Shown: positions 33,917 to 43,412, counted from the stretch's first letter. The stretch is 64,000 bases of DNA from Pelagimonas varians (GCF_003208435.1 NZ_QKMF01000012.1:1-64000); one strand, 5' to 3'. Program-made: numbers and translations. Notes: generated by a model not told the origin, from the letters alone.

Positions 33917-34848
33917 ACAGCGGCCTCATCCAATAGAGTCCATTCCCGGCGCAACCCCCATGGGCCAAATTCAGCATGGCTGATGCCCATTACATGTACA
34001 TGCGCGCCGGTGGGCTTGCCAAAAGCCCCCCAGCCATCGTGCCGCCCGGTCAGCGACCATCGTACCGCCGCGCGCGGTGGCATCAAGGTCTCTTCCATGC
34101 CGATCCGGTGGTGAATTATGAATTCGGCCGAGGGAAAGGCCGCCCGCAGCCCTAGCCAAAAAGAATCTGCCGCAGCCCAGCCGTGCACTTCTTTGCCGCC
34201 CGGATAGCTCATCTGGCAGGCGCGATCATATTGTTCTGGGATAACAGAGAGTTCGCCCATCATAATTTGTTCAAGGATGGTCCCAAAGGCTGCGCCCCAT
34301 TGGTTCGCGTTGCCCGCCCCTGTATAGGGCCCAACCTCATCCAATTCAGGTCGAAACGGTTCGGATTTCGGTCCTGAACCGGTCAATTGATCGCGCGCCC
34401 AGTTTTGTGGATCAAGCCCGAGTTGGCGCAAGATTGCACCGCTGTCCATCACCCGCCATTCTTCGCTGATGTGGTTGTTTTTGGCATAACGGTCAGCCAT
34501 TTCGCGAAATCTGACGGTGGTTGCATTGGCCGGACCATAAGGGCCAGAGCCACGATGGGTTGCATCCGACAAGATCCTTTGCGACCCCAACATGCCAATC
34601 CGGTCCGTTCCTGACCAAATCACATCTTCACCCAACATCGCGCGATCTGGAAAAGCGACAAGGCACTCCATCGCCAAATCAGCAACGGCTTGTACCCCAA
34701 ACCCGATGCCGCGTGGTGTACGCATGGTGACATCCGGATGGTAGTATTCTTGGATACGAGACATCAGCCCACGCCGTTCCCATATTTCGCGGGTCGAGGT
34801 GAACAAATAGTCGGGGAAATCCCGAAATTTTGGATCAAATCCTTGCAT
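33886..34848 (-). CDS. SnoaL-like ester cyclase / NTF2-fold protein
   Basis: The product has 320 residues and appears to contain two SnoaL-like halves. The first has EYYHPDVTMRTPRGIGFG and VAFPDRAMLGEDVIW, the second AAFPSAEFIIHHRIGMEETL, then VRWSLTGRHDGWGAFGKPTG and HVHVMGISHAEF. Related proteins include polyketide cyclases and proteins of unknown function in sugar or terpenoid catabolism. It lies upstream of the overlapping methyltransferase gene. Confidence 0.75.
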   Translation of the reverse strand: MQGFDPKFRDFPDYLFTSTREIWERRGLMSRIQEYYHPDVTMRTPRGIGFGVQAVADLAMECLVAFPDRAMLGEDVIWSGTDRIGMLGSQRILSDATHRGSGPYGPANATTVRFREMADRYAKNNHISEEWRVMDSGAILRQLGLDPQNWARDQLTGSGPKSEPFRPELDEVGPYTGAGNANQWGAAFGTILEQIMMGELSVIPEQYDRACQMSYPGGKEVHGWAAADSFWLGLRAAFPSAEFIIHHRIGMEETLMPPRAAVRWSLTGRHDGWGAFGKPTGAHVHVMGISHAEFGPWGLRREWTLLDEAAVWLQIVKETG

Positions 34849-34921
34849 CGGGCCACCTTCCTTTGCCTGTCCGTGCCAAACTGCCTTTCTTCACAAGTGA
34901 CCAAACAAGGTTAATACCCGG

Positions 34922-35560
34922 TTATGATCGACCGGCAGGATAGGAGATTCCCTGGAATTTCGGAAAATCAGCATAGCGATCTTGGCGAATCTGCAACGGT
35001 TCTTCGGGATCGGCCCCCGGCCGCAGCAAACAGCCACGCGGCGCGACGTAGCTATCGATCCGGCGCTGCGGGTTTGGCCGCCATGTCAGATTGAACGCAC
35101 ATAATTTTGGAAAGAACCACATCTCGGAGTAGTCGAGATGATCATGTATCCACCATGCCAGATCGCGCCAATCACGCCCTGTGCTGTATTGATCGGCAAA
35201 CCACGGAATTACAATGGACGCCCCCGCAACGGGCACCTCGGGCAAATCCCAGATGTGGCATTCCAGCGGATAGTCATTTCGGGCGCAGTTAAGTTTATGA
35301 GCGTTGCCGAAAGCGTTCAGCCGCGCGGACCGATATCCAGACCTTAGAAAGATCCGGCCAAAGGTTTCTTCAATTGGATCAAGAAGCGTTTCGCAAAATG
35401 CCCGCCCCCGCTCCAACGCTAGATCAGGATCATCGGGAATGTTGCTGATTTCGTGAAAGCTCCCGATTTCGGAATACAAAAACTCGCGCATCCAAAAGTG
35501 TTTCGACAGTCGCTGGCGGCCAAGGGTCTCAAGGCTCCACATTGATGCGGGGCGGCGCAT
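34922..35560 (-). CDS. Peptidase M15-like protein, unknown activity
   Basis: The product has 212 residues. The middle part (IFLRSGYRSARLNAFGNAHK and LNCARND, then HIWDLPEV) recalls the SGYRS..N..G...H......D pattern of zinc D-Ala-D-Ala carboxypeptidases (M15A). The second half has HDHLDYSEMWFFPKLCAFNL with TWRPNPQRRIDSYVAPRG. The metal ligands are not in strictly canonical spacing and there is no signal peptide, so activity is uncertain. It begins 18 bases after the VOC gene and is probably in the same transcript. Confidence 0.5.
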   Translation of the reverse strand: MRRPASMWSLETLGRQRLSKHFWMREFLYSEIGSFHEISNIPDDPDLALERGRAFCETLLDPIEETFGRIFLRSGYRSARLNAFGNAHKLNCARNDYPLECHIWDLPEVPVAGASIVIPWFADQYSTGRDWRDLAWWIHDHLDYSEMWFFPKLCAFNLTWRPNPQRRIDSYVAPRGCLLRPGADPEEPLQIRQDRYADFPKFQGISYPAGRS

Positions 35561-35578
35561 TTCAGCCCGCCCGCCGCA

Positions 35579-36007
35579 TCAATACCCACCCCAACGAAAG
35601 GCCCCGTCGTCTGGCCGCAGCGCAGAAAACGGGTTGTAGGCAATTTCCCAAATATGCCCCTCGGGGTCAGAGAAATACCCGTGGTAGCCGCCCCAGAACA
35701 CGTCCTGCGGCGGCTTGAGTACTTTGCCACCGGCACCGGAAACCTGCGCCATAACGGCGTCCACTTCGTCCTTTGAACGCATGTTTTGCCCCAAAGTCAT
35801 CGCCCCGCGTCCCAGATCCGCGGCCGGCACGCCGATATCTTCGGCCAAAGCGGCCAGCGGGTATAGGCCAATTGCCTGCCCAAGCAGATCATACACCACA
35901 ATGTTGTCCGGTGTTTCCACCCGTTTCCAGCCCAGCGCCTCATAAAACCGCGACGCAGACTCAACATCTACCGTGCCCAAAGTAATCAAGCTTATGCGCT
36001 GTTCCAT
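35579..36007 (-). CDS. VOC-family (glyoxalase/bleomycin-resistance fold) protein
   Basis: The product has 142 residues in two beta-alpha-beta-beta-beta halves: SLITLGTVDVESASRFYEAL then GWKRVETPDNIVVYDLLG, and FWGGYHGYFSDPEGHIWEIA with the typical metal-binding Glu. Substrate is unknown. ATG at 36007 was preferred over 36028 because the strand-forming sequence begins here. Confidence 0.85.
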   Translation of the reverse strand: MEQRISLITLGTVDVESASRFYEALGWKRVETPDNIVVYDLLGQAIGLYPLAALAEDIGVPAADLGRGAMTLGQNMRSKDEVDAVMAQVSGAGGKVLKPPQDVFWGGYHGYFSDPEGHIWEIAYNPFSALRPDDGAFRWGGY

Positions 36008-36118
36008 CAGTCTACCTCTTGGGTTCAATCTACTCTTTCACCGGTTGGTGACCCGTTACATGGAACACCAACCACACCAATTTGGCAGCGCCAACATGTC
36101 AAACGGTGCAAAAACGAA

Positions 36119-36856
36119 TTAATCCAAGATGTCTTGCAAGGCTTTTTCGATCAAGACCAAAGACTGCGGTGAGGAAAACCGGTGATCTTCGCCTTTGACC
36201 AGCGTCAGGTGCATGTCGTCGCTGTTGATGTGATCCAGCAGCTTGAGTGCTGTATCGCGGGTCACAGCCTCATCCGCTGTGCCTTGTAGCAAACGAACGG
36301 GCCAAGGCATGTTGAGAGGGCTGCGAAGAACCAACTGTTCCCGCCCGTCTTCGATCAACCTGCGGGTTACCCAATAAGGATCGTCAAATTGCGAAGGCAT
36401 CTCAAGATGCCCCTCTTCCATGACTTGGCGGCGCTCAACGGCATTAAATCCTGCCCAGAACTCTTCCTCGGTGAAATCCGGGGCCGCTGCGATGCCAACA
36501 AACCCGACAGTTTGCGACAGTCGTTTGGATAAGATGCAAGCGATCCATCCCCCCATGGAGGATCCGACCAAAACCAAAGGGCCAGTGACCAACTGCTTGA
36601 TAACCAAAGCCGCATCCGCGGCCCAATCACCAATACACCCTTTTTCGAATTCTCCTCCTGATTTGCCATGCCCGGAATAATCAAGTCGCAGGAACGCCCG
36701 TCCCTGCGATACTGCCCAAGCTTCAAGATGCACCGCTTTGGTGCCCTCCATGTCCGATCGGTATCCGGACAGGAATACAATGCAAGGTCCGTCGCCCGGT
36801 GTATAGACATAGGCCAATTGCCCGCGCGGACCGTCGAGATAACAAATATCTGCCAT
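36119..36856 (-). CDS. Alpha/beta hydrolase (ABHD10-like)
   Basis: The product has 245 residues. The nucleophile elbow is LVLVGSSMGGWIACILS (Ser near residue 100), with YSGHGKSGGEFEKG before it. The acid and His are in LLQGTADEAVTRDTAL and LVKGEDHRFSS. The sequence resembles the ABHD10/palmitoyl-thioesterase-like branch. Its substrate is not known. It stands alone on the minus strand with an AT-rich 120-bp region before the next gene. Confidence 0.82.
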   Translation of the reverse strand: MADICYLDGPRGQLAYVYTPGDGPCIVFLSGYRSDMEGTKAVHLEAWAVSQGRAFLRLDYSGHGKSGGEFEKGCIGDWAADAALVIKQLVTGPLVLVGSSMGGWIACILSKRLSQTVGFVGIAAAPDFTEEEFWAGFNAVERRQVMEEGHLEMPSQFDDPYWVTRRLIEDGREQLVLRSPLNMPWPVRLLQGTADEAVTRDTALKLLDHINSDDMHLTLVKGEDHRFSSPQSLVLIEKALQDILD

Positions 36857-36978
36857 CTAAATCTCCGTTATTCTTTGGGGAGCATACCGATACACCATTT
36901 AAAAAAAACATTTTTCTAGTTGAATTTGGAGACAAGCCGCCAACACAACCTTAACCACTTTCCAACACCCTGTGAGCG

Positions 36979-37647
36979 CTAACCAATGCTTTGCGCCAAC
37001 ACCCTGCTGATTTCGGTCAGGGTTCGCCCGCTTTGCGCAGCCCATGTATTGAATGCCTGTTTCACAGCGGCCTTGGCCTTTTTTGAGGTCGGGGCCTTGT
37101 CCACCACCCCTTCGGCAACCAAACGGGCCACGACATCAGCAGACAGGATATAGCTTTCCTTGCCCATTGAGCGCAGCAAATAGGATCCGGTTCCACCGCC
37201 CAGCCGCGCCCCGTCCTTTTGCAGCCAATCCAAAAGACCTTGGAAATCCTCCGCAGGCCAGTCACCGATTTTGCGACCGAAACTGCCATGCGTTTGTGCG
37301 ACAGTTTGAATAAATGCGGCGTTTTCCTGAATAGCGCGCACTTTGGGCGGGCTGCGCACAATGCGCTTGTCTTCGATCAACTCATAAAACCAGTCTTCAG
37401 GCATGAAGGCGACGCGGGCCACGTCAAAGCCGTGAAAGGCCTCTTCAATGTCGGGCCATTTGTTTTCGACCACCTTCCAGCTGATCCCTGCCTGAAAAAT
37501 ACCGCGCGCCATTGCGGCCAGCCAGCGGTCATCAGGGATAGCGGCCAGCTGATCTGGTGTTTTGGGTGTCGCAATCCCGCCCAGAACAGCAGACTGCCCA
37601 CCTTTGCGGTCTGCGGCGATTGATAAAATCTCGTCAAAGCTGCGCAT
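36979..37647 (-). CDS. DNA-3-methyladenine glycosylase I family protein
   Basis: The product has 222 residues and is mostly helical. LAAMARGIFQAGISWKVVEN, then KWPDIEEAFHGFDVARVAFM and RSPPKVRAIQENAAFIQTV match the Tag family, with the GTGSYLLRSMGKESYILSAD region in the C-terminal half. Tag enzymes remove 3-methyladenine from DNA. The cysteines and histidine used for zinc in classical Tag are not evident, so it may be a divergent branch. Confidence 0.75.
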   Translation of the reverse strand: MRSFDEILSIAADRKGGQSAVLGGIATPKTPDQLAAIPDDRWLAAMARGIFQAGISWKVVENKWPDIEEAFHGFDVARVAFMPEDWFYELIEDKRIVRSPPKVRAIQENAAFIQTVAQTHGSFGRKIGDWPAEDFQGLLDWLQKDGARLGGGTGSYLLRSMGKESYILSADVVARLVAEGVVDKAPTSKKAKAAVKQAFNTWAAQSGRTLTEISRVLAQSIG

Positions 37648-37955
37648 GTCCGCCCCTTCCTGTTTAGGTGCACAGTGTCAGAGCATCACACAAAGCAAAA
37701 GTTAGATCTTTGGGATGCCCCCCAAAACACTGTTGCTAACGAAGGCTGACGCAGGCCTGCTTGTGTTACGGGCCACCCCTGTGCCCATCGGGACCGGCAA
37801 TCACATCAACGTCCCATCATACGGATGTCGGCTGAACCGATCGTCCTTATGATCTATGCTTGACACCCTTTGTTGACGGGCGCAAAACCGCGTCCGAACC
37901 AAATACCCGCAACCGGGCGCTTCGTGGGCGCCAAACTGACGAGGAGAGCCAAAAC
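37648..37955 (+). promoter_or_regulatory. thrS: Leader and promoter region of thrS
   Basis: This 308-bp gap has no supported gene. TTGACA at 37860-37865 could be a -35 box, but no clear -10 follows at the right spacing. I saw no T-box or threonine leader peptide. Confidence 0.35.
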
Positions 37956-39902
37956 ATGGCCCAAATCTCTCTCACATTTCCCGATGGCAACGCGCGTGAC
38001 TACGACGCAGGTGTAACCCCTGCAGAGGTCGCAGCCTCCATCTCCAAATCCCTGTCCAAAAAGGCGATCTCGGCCACCGTGAATGGTGAGCATTGGGATC
38101 TGGCTTGGCCGATCAATGACAGCGCGTCGATTGCCTTGCATACCTTGCAAGACGAAGAGCAAGCGCTTGAGCTGATCCGGCATGACTTTGCGCATGTCAT
38201 GGCCCGCGCTGTGCAGGAAATCTGGCCCTACACCAAGGTCACAATCGGGCCAGTAACCGATCATGGCTGGTTCTACGATTTTGACCGCGAAGACTCTTTC
38301 ACCCCCGAAGATCTGGGTGTCATCGAAAAGAAGATGAAAGACATCATCAATGCGCGCGACGCCGTGCGCACCGAAATCTGGGACCGTGACCGCGCCCGTG
38401 CATTCTATGAAGATAGCAACGAACCTTATAAGGTGGAACTGCTGGACCGTATCCCCGAAGGGGCTGACATTCGCATGTATTGGCATGGCGACTGGCAAGA
38501 CCTGTGCCGCGGCCCGCATTTGCAACACACCGGCCAATTGCCCGGTGACAGCTTTAAACTGATGGGTGTGTCCGGCGCACATTGGTTCGGCGATACCTCG
38601 CGCCCGATGTTGCAGCGCATCACCGGTGTCGGCTTTCGCAATCGCAACGAACTGAAAGACCACCTGAACTTCCTTGAGGAAGCCGCAAAGCGCGACCACC
38701 GCAAGCTGGGCCGAGAGATGGACCTGTTCCATCTTCAGCCAGAGGCCCCCGGTCAGATTTTTTGGCATCCGAACGGCTGGACCATTTACACAATGCTACA
38801 AGACTACATGCGCCGCGCCCAAAAGCGTGACGGATATGTCGAGGTCAACACACCGCAAGTGGTGGACCGGAAGCTTTGGGAAGCCTCGGGACATTGGGAC
38901 AAGTATCAAGAGAACATGTTCATCGTCGAAGTTGACGAAGAGCATGCACGCGAAAAGGCCGTGAATGCCCTAAAGCCGATGAACTGCCCTTGCCACGTCG
39001 AGATTTTCAAACAAGGCCTGAAATCCTACCGCGACCTGCCCCTGCGCATGGCCGAATTTGGATCATGTAACCGCTATGAACCATCGGGTGCCTTGCATGG
39101 TATTATGCGGGTGCGCGGGTTTACCCAAGATGACGCGCATATTTTCTGCTCCGAAGACATGATCGAAGCAGAAACCGAGCGGTTCCTGAACTTCCTGTCT
39201 GCGGTCTACAAAGACCTCGGGTTCGAAAGCTTCAAGGTCAAATTCTCGGACCGCCCCGAAGTGCGCGCCGGAACCGATGAGCAATGGGCAAAGGCCGACA
39301 AACTGCTGGCCGAAGCCTGCGATGCTGCGGGCTGTGCCTATGACCTCAACCCCGGCGAAGGGGCATTTTACGGTCCAAAACTGGAATTCGTTCTGACAGA
39401 CGCGATTGGCCGCGATTGGCAGTGCGGCACCTTGCAGGTGGATTTCATTATCCCCGAACGTCTGGGCGCAACCTACATTGGCACCGATGGCGAAAAGCAT
39501 ACACCTGTTATGCTGCACCGTGCCTGCCTTGGGTCGTTTGAACGGTTCATCGGCATCTTGATCGAAGAGCATTCCGGAAAATTGCCGTTCTGGATTGCCC
39601 CGCGTCAGGTTGTTGTCGCTTCGATCACATCCGAAGCCGATGACTATGTCCAAGAGGTAGTTGCGGAACTGCTGGCTGCAGGGGTGCGCGCCGAAGCCGA
39701 CATTCGCAACGAAAAGATCAACTATAAGGTCCGCGAGCATTCCGTCGGCAAAGTGCCCGTGATTCTGGCCGTTGGTCACCGCGAAGTCGAGGAGCGCACC
39801 GTCACTGTACGCCGCCTTGGTCAAAAGCAGACTTCGGTTACAGGCCTGACAGATATCGTGAGCGAGTTGTCAAAAGATGCCACACCGCCCGATCTTTTGT
39901 AA
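37956..39902 (+). CDS. thrS: Threonyl-tRNA synthetase
   Basis: The product has 648 residues. Domains in order: TGS (residues 1-60, [15 protein letters not shown]), threonyl/alanyl-tRNA second additional domain (editing; [17 protein letters not shown]), class II catalytic core ([58 protein letters not shown]) and the C-terminal anticodon-binding domain. ATG at 37956 has GAGGAGAG 8 bases upstream; the longer frame is not homologous. Confidence 0.98.
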   Translation: MAQISLTFPDGNARDYDAGVTPAEVAASISKSLSKKAISATVNGEHWDLAWPINDSASIALHTLQDEEQALELIRHDFAHVMARAVQEIWPYTKVTIGPVTDHGWFYDFDREDSFTPEDLGVIEKKMKDIINARDAVRTEIWDRDRARAFYEDSNEPYKVELLDRIPEGADIRMYWHGDWQDLCRGPHLQHTGQLPGDSFKLMGVSGAHWFGDTSRPMLQRITGVGFRNRNELKDHLNFLEEAAKRDHRKLGREMDLFHLQPEAPGQIFWHPNGWTIYTMLQDYMRRAQKRDGYVEVNTPQVVDRKLWEASGHWDKYQENMFIVEVDEEHAREKAVNALKPMNCPCHVEIFKQGLKSYRDLPLRMAEFGSCNRYEPSGALHGIMRVRGFTQDDAHIFCSEDMIEAETERFLNFLSAVYKDLGFESFKVKFSDRPEVRAGTDEQWAKADKLLAEACDAAGCAYDLNPGEGAFYGPKLEFVLTDAIGRDWQCGTLQVDFIIPERLGATYIGTDGEKHTPVMLHRACLGSFERFIGILIEEHSGKLPFWIAPRQVVVASITSEADDYVQEVVAELLAAGVRAEADIRNEKINYKVREHSVGKVPVILAVGHREVEERTVTVRRLGQKQTSVTGLTDIVSELSKDATPPDLL

Positions 39903-39925
39903 CAATTGACCAAAATTTGAGCATC

Positions 39926-39960
39926 AAAAGGCCCCGATATGTTTCGGGGCCTTTTCTTTT
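39926..39960 (+). terminator. Terminator after thrS
   Basis: AAAAGGCCCCGA (39926-39937) pairs with TCGGGGCCTTTT (39944-39955), a 12-bp stem with a T-rich tail. Confidence 0.92.
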
Positions 39961-39981
39961 GCGCTGGGTTTCCTGCAAGAT

Positions 39982-40020
39982 TCGCGAAAATCCTGCATTT
40001 CCCACTCACGAAAAACCTGC
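39982..40020. repeat. Direct repeat upstream of the bufferin operon
   Basis: TCGCGAAAATCCTGC (39982-39996) and TCACGAAAAACCTGC (40006-40020) agree at 13 of 15 positions and are 24 bp apart. A third weak copy (TTTCCTGC) ends at 39976. They lie about 130 bases before bufA, in the only space for its promoter. Confidence 0.45.
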
Positions 40021-40148
40021 CCGCTCTAACGCCCCCGTGATGCACGGCCCCGTGATTGGAGATTGAGGAGCCAATTGGCGCATTCTGATTTCACCGGACG
40101 GCAACGTCGCCAACCGGAACCAGTTTTTGAAACCAGAGGATGAACCCA

Positions 40149-40454
40149 ATGTCTAACACCATCAAAACCGTTGCTCTCGTTAGCGCCGTCGCAGCTTCTT
40201 TCGCCGCCCACGCAACCTCCGCAGCCGCTGATGGCGCAAAAGAAAAGTGCTTTGGCGTTTCGCTGGCAGGTGCAAACGACTGCGCCGCAGGCCCCGGCAC
40301 AACCTGCGCCGGCACATCCAAAGTTGACTATCAGGGTAATGCCTGGACGCTGGTCGACGCCGGTACATGCGCTGACATCGAACTGCCCGCAATGGCCGAC
40401 GGCGGCAAGCGTATGGGCTCGCTGGAAGAGCTCAAGCGCGACATCCCAATGTAA
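40149..40454 (+). CDS. BufA1-type bufferin precursor (DUF2282)
   Basis: The product has 101 residues. A signal peptide ([20 protein letters not shown]) ends near [10 protein letters not shown], and the mature peptide has four cysteines: [29 protein letters not shown] and [10 protein letters not shown]. This matches bufferins, ribosomally made peptides whose cysteines are converted to copper-binding heterocycles by a DUF692 MNIO. The start was set at 40149 because AGAGG is 9 bases upstream; ATG at 40140 touches that site. It heads a four-gene operon with bufB, bufC and doxX. Confidence 0.9.
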   Translation: MSNTIKTVALVSAVAASFAAHATSAAADGAKEKCFGVSLAGANDCAAGPGTTCAGTSKVDYQGNAWTLVDAGTCADIELPAMADGGKRMGSLEELKRDIPM

Positions 40455-40518
40455 GCATCTCTGGTGGGGCGGATTTTTCCGCCCCTTACCATCCTGCCCC
40501 AATCCCCCGAGGCCCCCG

Positions 40519-41367
40519 ATGTTCGATCAGACAAATGCCCTGCCCCCGCTGCCCGGTGTTGGCTACAAACCCCAGCATTTTTCGGACATTTTGGAAAATC
40601 CCGCGCCTGTTGGCTGGCTAGAAGTCCACGCCGAAAACTATATGGGGGATGGTGGCCGTCCCTTGGCGCAATTGCGGGCGCTTTCGGAACGTTTTCCTAT
40701 TTCAGTGCACGGCGTTGGCCTGTCGATCGGCGGCGAAGACCGCCTTGATCCAGACCACCTTGCCCGGCTCAAACACCTTGTAAGCTGGCTAAACCCCGCC
40801 AGTTTTTCCGAACATCTGGCTTGGTCAACTCATGACAGTCATTTCCTCAACGACCTTCTACCGCTGCCCTACACCAAAGAGACTTTGACCCGCGTTGCCG
40901 ATCACATAGACCAGCTTCAAAACGCCATCGGGCGGCCCATGTTGCTTGAGAACCCCTCGTCCTATTTGGCCTTTGAACAAAGCACCATGTCCGAGACCGA
41001 TTTCCTGCGCGATGTCGCCCGCCTTAGCGGTTGTGGCTTGCTGCTCGACGTGAACAACGTATTTGTCTCAGCCACCAACCTTGGCTACTCACCGCAGGGC
41101 TATATTGAAGACTACCCGCTTGATCTGGTTGGGGAAATTCACCTTGGCGGCCACGACGAAGACCACGACGACCACGGTGCACCATTGTTGATCGACAGCC
41201 ATGGACGCGAAGTCGCCGATCCGGTTTGGGCGCTTCTTGATCTGACACTGGAAAAATCCGGACCCAAGCCTTTGCTCATTGAATGGGACACCGACGTGCC
41301 GGACTGGCCTGTTTTGGCAGCCGAAGCAGGGCGCGCCGCCTCTGCTCTCGCCCAAGTTTCCGCCTGA
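40519..41367 (+). CDS. BufB-type multinuclear non-heme iron oxidase (DUF692)
   Basis: The product has 282 residues and is a TIM barrel in the MNIO family. Iron-ligand segments are VHGVGLSIGG, EHLAWSTHDS, LENPSSYLAF, LLLDVNNVFVSATNLG, GEIHLGGHDEDHDDHGAP and LLIEWDTDVPDWPVL. In bufferin systems it converts cysteines of BufA to thiooxazole-type rings. It requires the partner encoded by the next gene. It starts 64 bases after bufA. Confidence 0.9.
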   Translation: MFDQTNALPPLPGVGYKPQHFSDILENPAPVGWLEVHAENYMGDGGRPLAQLRALSERFPISVHGVGLSIGGEDRLDPDHLARLKHLVSWLNPASFSEHLAWSTHDSHFLNDLLPLPYTKETLTRVADHIDQLQNAIGRPMLLENPSSYLAFEQSTMSETDFLRDVARLSGCGLLLDVNNVFVSATNLGYSPQGYIEDYPLDLVGEIHLGGHDEDHDDHGAPLLIDSHGREVADPVWALLDLTLEKSGPKPLLIEWDTDVPDWPVLAAEAGRAASALAQVSA

Positions 41368-41391
41368 CCCCTCAGACAAAAGGACGCCAGC

Positions 41392-42132
41392 ATGACCACA
41401 CAAACCGACTTTCGCACAGCTTTGCTGGATGCCTCGTACCCTGTGCCTGCCGGGTTGGTGGATGGACGTGGACAGGCCGCTGGACGGCGCTATGACGTCT
41501 ACCGCAACAATGTAGCGGTGTCCTTGCAAGACGCGTTGGAAACCGCCTTTCCTGCAATTGCATCCCTTCTTGGTCCTGATAATTTCGCAATGGCAGCAGG
41601 GCTTTATCTGCGCCAGCATCAACCGGGATCCCCCCTGATGATGCACTACGGAGCAAGTTTTCCAGCGTTTTTGACCACGTTAGAGCCGCTTAAATCCATT
41701 GGCTATCTAGCGGATGTGGCACATTTAGAGGTCGCAGTTCGGCAAAGCTACCACGCTGCAGATGCACCAGTATTTGATCCCGCCCGCTTGCAAGGGCTGG
41801 ACGAAGACGCCTTGATGTCCGCACATCTGATACTGGCCCCCTCGGCACGTCTTCTCAGATCGCCTTGGCCGGTTTTGTCGGTCTATTCTTTCACAATGGT
41901 GCCCGGCAGCCCGAAACCCTCGGCCATCGCCGAAGACGTGTTGATCGCCCGCGCAGAATACGATCCAACCCAACATCTACTGCCCCAAGGCGGGGCAGAT
42001 TTCATCGCAGCCTTACAACAAAACCAACCCTTTGGCGCGGCATTAAACGCTGCAGGGGATAGTTTTGATCTGGGGCCCACATTGTCAGTGCTGCTGCAAA
42101 GCGGCGCGCTGACTGACATCGTTTTGACCTAA
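41392..42132 (+). CDS. BufC-type partner protein (DUF2063)
   Basis: The product has 246 residues. The N-terminal region, with TDFRTALLDASYPVPAGLVD then RRYDVYRNNVAVSLQDALET and FPAIASLLGPDNF, is the DUF2063 domain. The rest is a less conserved beta-rich part. It is the RRE-like partner that guides the MNIO to the precursor in known bufferin pathways. The gap to bufB is 24 bases, so the pair is coupled. Confidence 0.88.
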   Translation: MTTQTDFRTALLDASYPVPAGLVDGRGQAAGRRYDVYRNNVAVSLQDALETAFPAIASLLGPDNFAMAAGLYLRQHQPGSPLMMHYGASFPAFLTTLEPLKSIGYLADVAHLEVAVRQSYHAADAPVFDPARLQGLDEDALMSAHLILAPSARLLRSPWPVLSVYSFTMVPGSPKPSAIAEDVLIARAEYDPTQHLLPQGGADFIAALQQNQPFGAALNAAGDSFDLGPTLSVLLQSGALTDIVLT

Positions 42133-42144
42133 GGAGCCGCCATT

Positions 42145-42720
42145 ATGGACCGCCTCGTTTCTCTTCATAGTCTGATTTTTGGTGCTGTTGAACGCTTCGG
42201 AGACGCATTGTTGCCTTTGCTGTCGCGGCTGGTGTTTGCTGGCGTTTTGCTGGTCTATTTTTGGAAATCGGGCCTGACCAAGCTCGGCGACGGTTTGCTC
42301 GGTTTTATCGTACCATCCGTCGGGGCATATGCGCAGATTTTCCCCAAGCAGCTCGAAGCGGTTGGCTATGACAGCTCGCAGCTCAGCATTTTTCACTGGG
42401 CGGTTGTTGTCGCTGGCACATGGGCTGAGTTCATTCTGCCACTGATGATTGTGATTGGACTGTTTACCCGCCTTGCCTCGCTGGGAATGATCGGTTTTGT
42501 CGTGGTTCAAAGCCTGACCGACTTATACGGCCATGGCGGTATCGAGCATGTTGAAACCTTTGGCGCATGGTTTGACGCCGCGCCGGACTCGGTCATTATG
42601 GACCAACGTGCCTTATGGGTGCTGGTATTGGTGACACTTGTCATCAAGGGCGCGGGGGCCCTGTCCGTAGACAGGGTTTTGCAGACACTGCGCCCCTCTC
42701 AACAGCCGGTACAGGCCTGA
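42145..42720 (+). CDS. DoxX-family membrane protein of the bufferin operon
   Basis: The product has 191 residues and four hydrophobic helices. DoxX signatures are SRLVFAGVLLVYFWKSGLTK at the first helix and FTRLASLGMIGFVVVQSLTD in the third. DoxX genes commonly end bufferin operons, where a redox or export role is suspected but unproven. It starts 12 bases after bufC. Confidence 0.88.
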   Translation: MDRLVSLHSLIFGAVERFGDALLPLLSRLVFAGVLLVYFWKSGLTKLGDGLLGFIVPSVGAYAQIFPKQLEAVGYDSSQLSIFHWAVVVAGTWAEFILPLMIVIGLFTRLASLGMIGFVVVQSLTDLYGHGGIEHVETFGAWFDAAPDSVIMDQRALWVLVLVTLVIKGAGALSVDRVLQTLRPSQQPVQA

Positions 42721-42727
42721 TACGGTT

Positions 42728-43096
42728 TCAGAAGTGTGACTTTGGTTCGTCGGGTTTACCGGCGGCCACAGCCAAAATCCCGCCAAGCCCCGCAAAGGCA
42801 ATCGGGAACATTGTGAAGGCGTTGAAGCCAAAGGCGAAATACATTCCGCCAGCCGATACCAGCAACAGCAATCCGCCCCACAGCGCCCGTGCCTTGGCCA
42901 TCGCGCCGCCAGCAATTGCCAACATCGGCGACAAGATCGACATCACCCGCACCAGCTGCGGGTTTTCGAACATCCCGAACACTTCTTCAATCTCGCCGTA
43001 TTCGCGGACCAATTCGGTATAACCAAACCCGAAAAAGCCAACTAGCATCCCAAAGACGCCAGCGATGATCCCAAGTGTCAAAGCTGCATTACGCAT
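42728..43096 (-). CDS. Small four-helix membrane protein, unknown
   Basis: The product has 122 residues with four hydrophobic stretches: LTLGIIAGVFGMLVGFFGFG, ILSPMLAIAGGAMAKA, ALWGGLLLLVSAGGMYFAFG and FPIAFAGLGGILAVAAG. No domain was recognised. Its first 8 bases overlap the end of the ArsC-like gene, so both share a transcript. The C-terminus is short and charged. Confidence 0.6.
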   Translation of the reverse strand: MRNAALTLGIIAGVFGMLVGFFGFGYTELVREYGEIEEVFGMFENPQLVRVMSILSPMLAIAGGAMAKARALWGGLLLLVSAGGMYFAFGFNAFTMFPIAFAGLGGILAVAAGKPDEPKSHF

Positions 43097-43412
43097 TTTT
43101 GTGTCCTAGCTCGGCTTGAACCGTCTTGTCCCAACTCAACCACATCTGATCGCCATCAACGATCAAAGGACGTTTCATCAAGGTTGGATGGGCTTTGAGC
43201 AACGCCATAGGATCCTTGGAGCGCTCATTTTCTGGCAGATTGCGCCATGTTGTTGATCGCGTGTTCAGCAATTTTTCGCCGAAGCGTTCAAAGGCAACCG
43301 ACAAGACCGCGTCGGGAACCCCTTCTTCACGTACATCCACAAAATCAATTTCCGCCAGAGCTTTACGGGCTTTTTTGCAGGTATCGCAGGTCTTCAATCC
43401 GTAGAGGATCAT
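43089..43412 (-). CDS. ArsC/Spx-family thioredoxin-fold protein
   Basis: The product has 107 residues. It begins MILYGLKTCDTCKKARKAL, with the CxxC redox motif of ArsC/Spx/YffB proteins, and has WRNLPENERSKDPMALLKAH and RPLIVDG. The family includes arsenate reductases and proteins of unknown redox role; this small form is closer to YffB than to true arsenate reductases. ATG at 43412 starts the typical first strand; an upstream start at 43433 is atypical. Confidence 0.83.
   Translation of the reverse strand: MILYGLKTCDTCKKARKALAEIDFVDVREEGVPDAVLSVAFERFGEKLLNTRSTTWRNLPENERSKDPMALLKAHPTLMKRPLIVDGDQMWLSWDKTVQAELGHKNA

Noticed and set aside
39063-39824. 253-residue minus-strand open frame inside thrS
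   Set aside because: It is a shadow of the class II synthetase core, with composition expected from the reverse of a coding frame.
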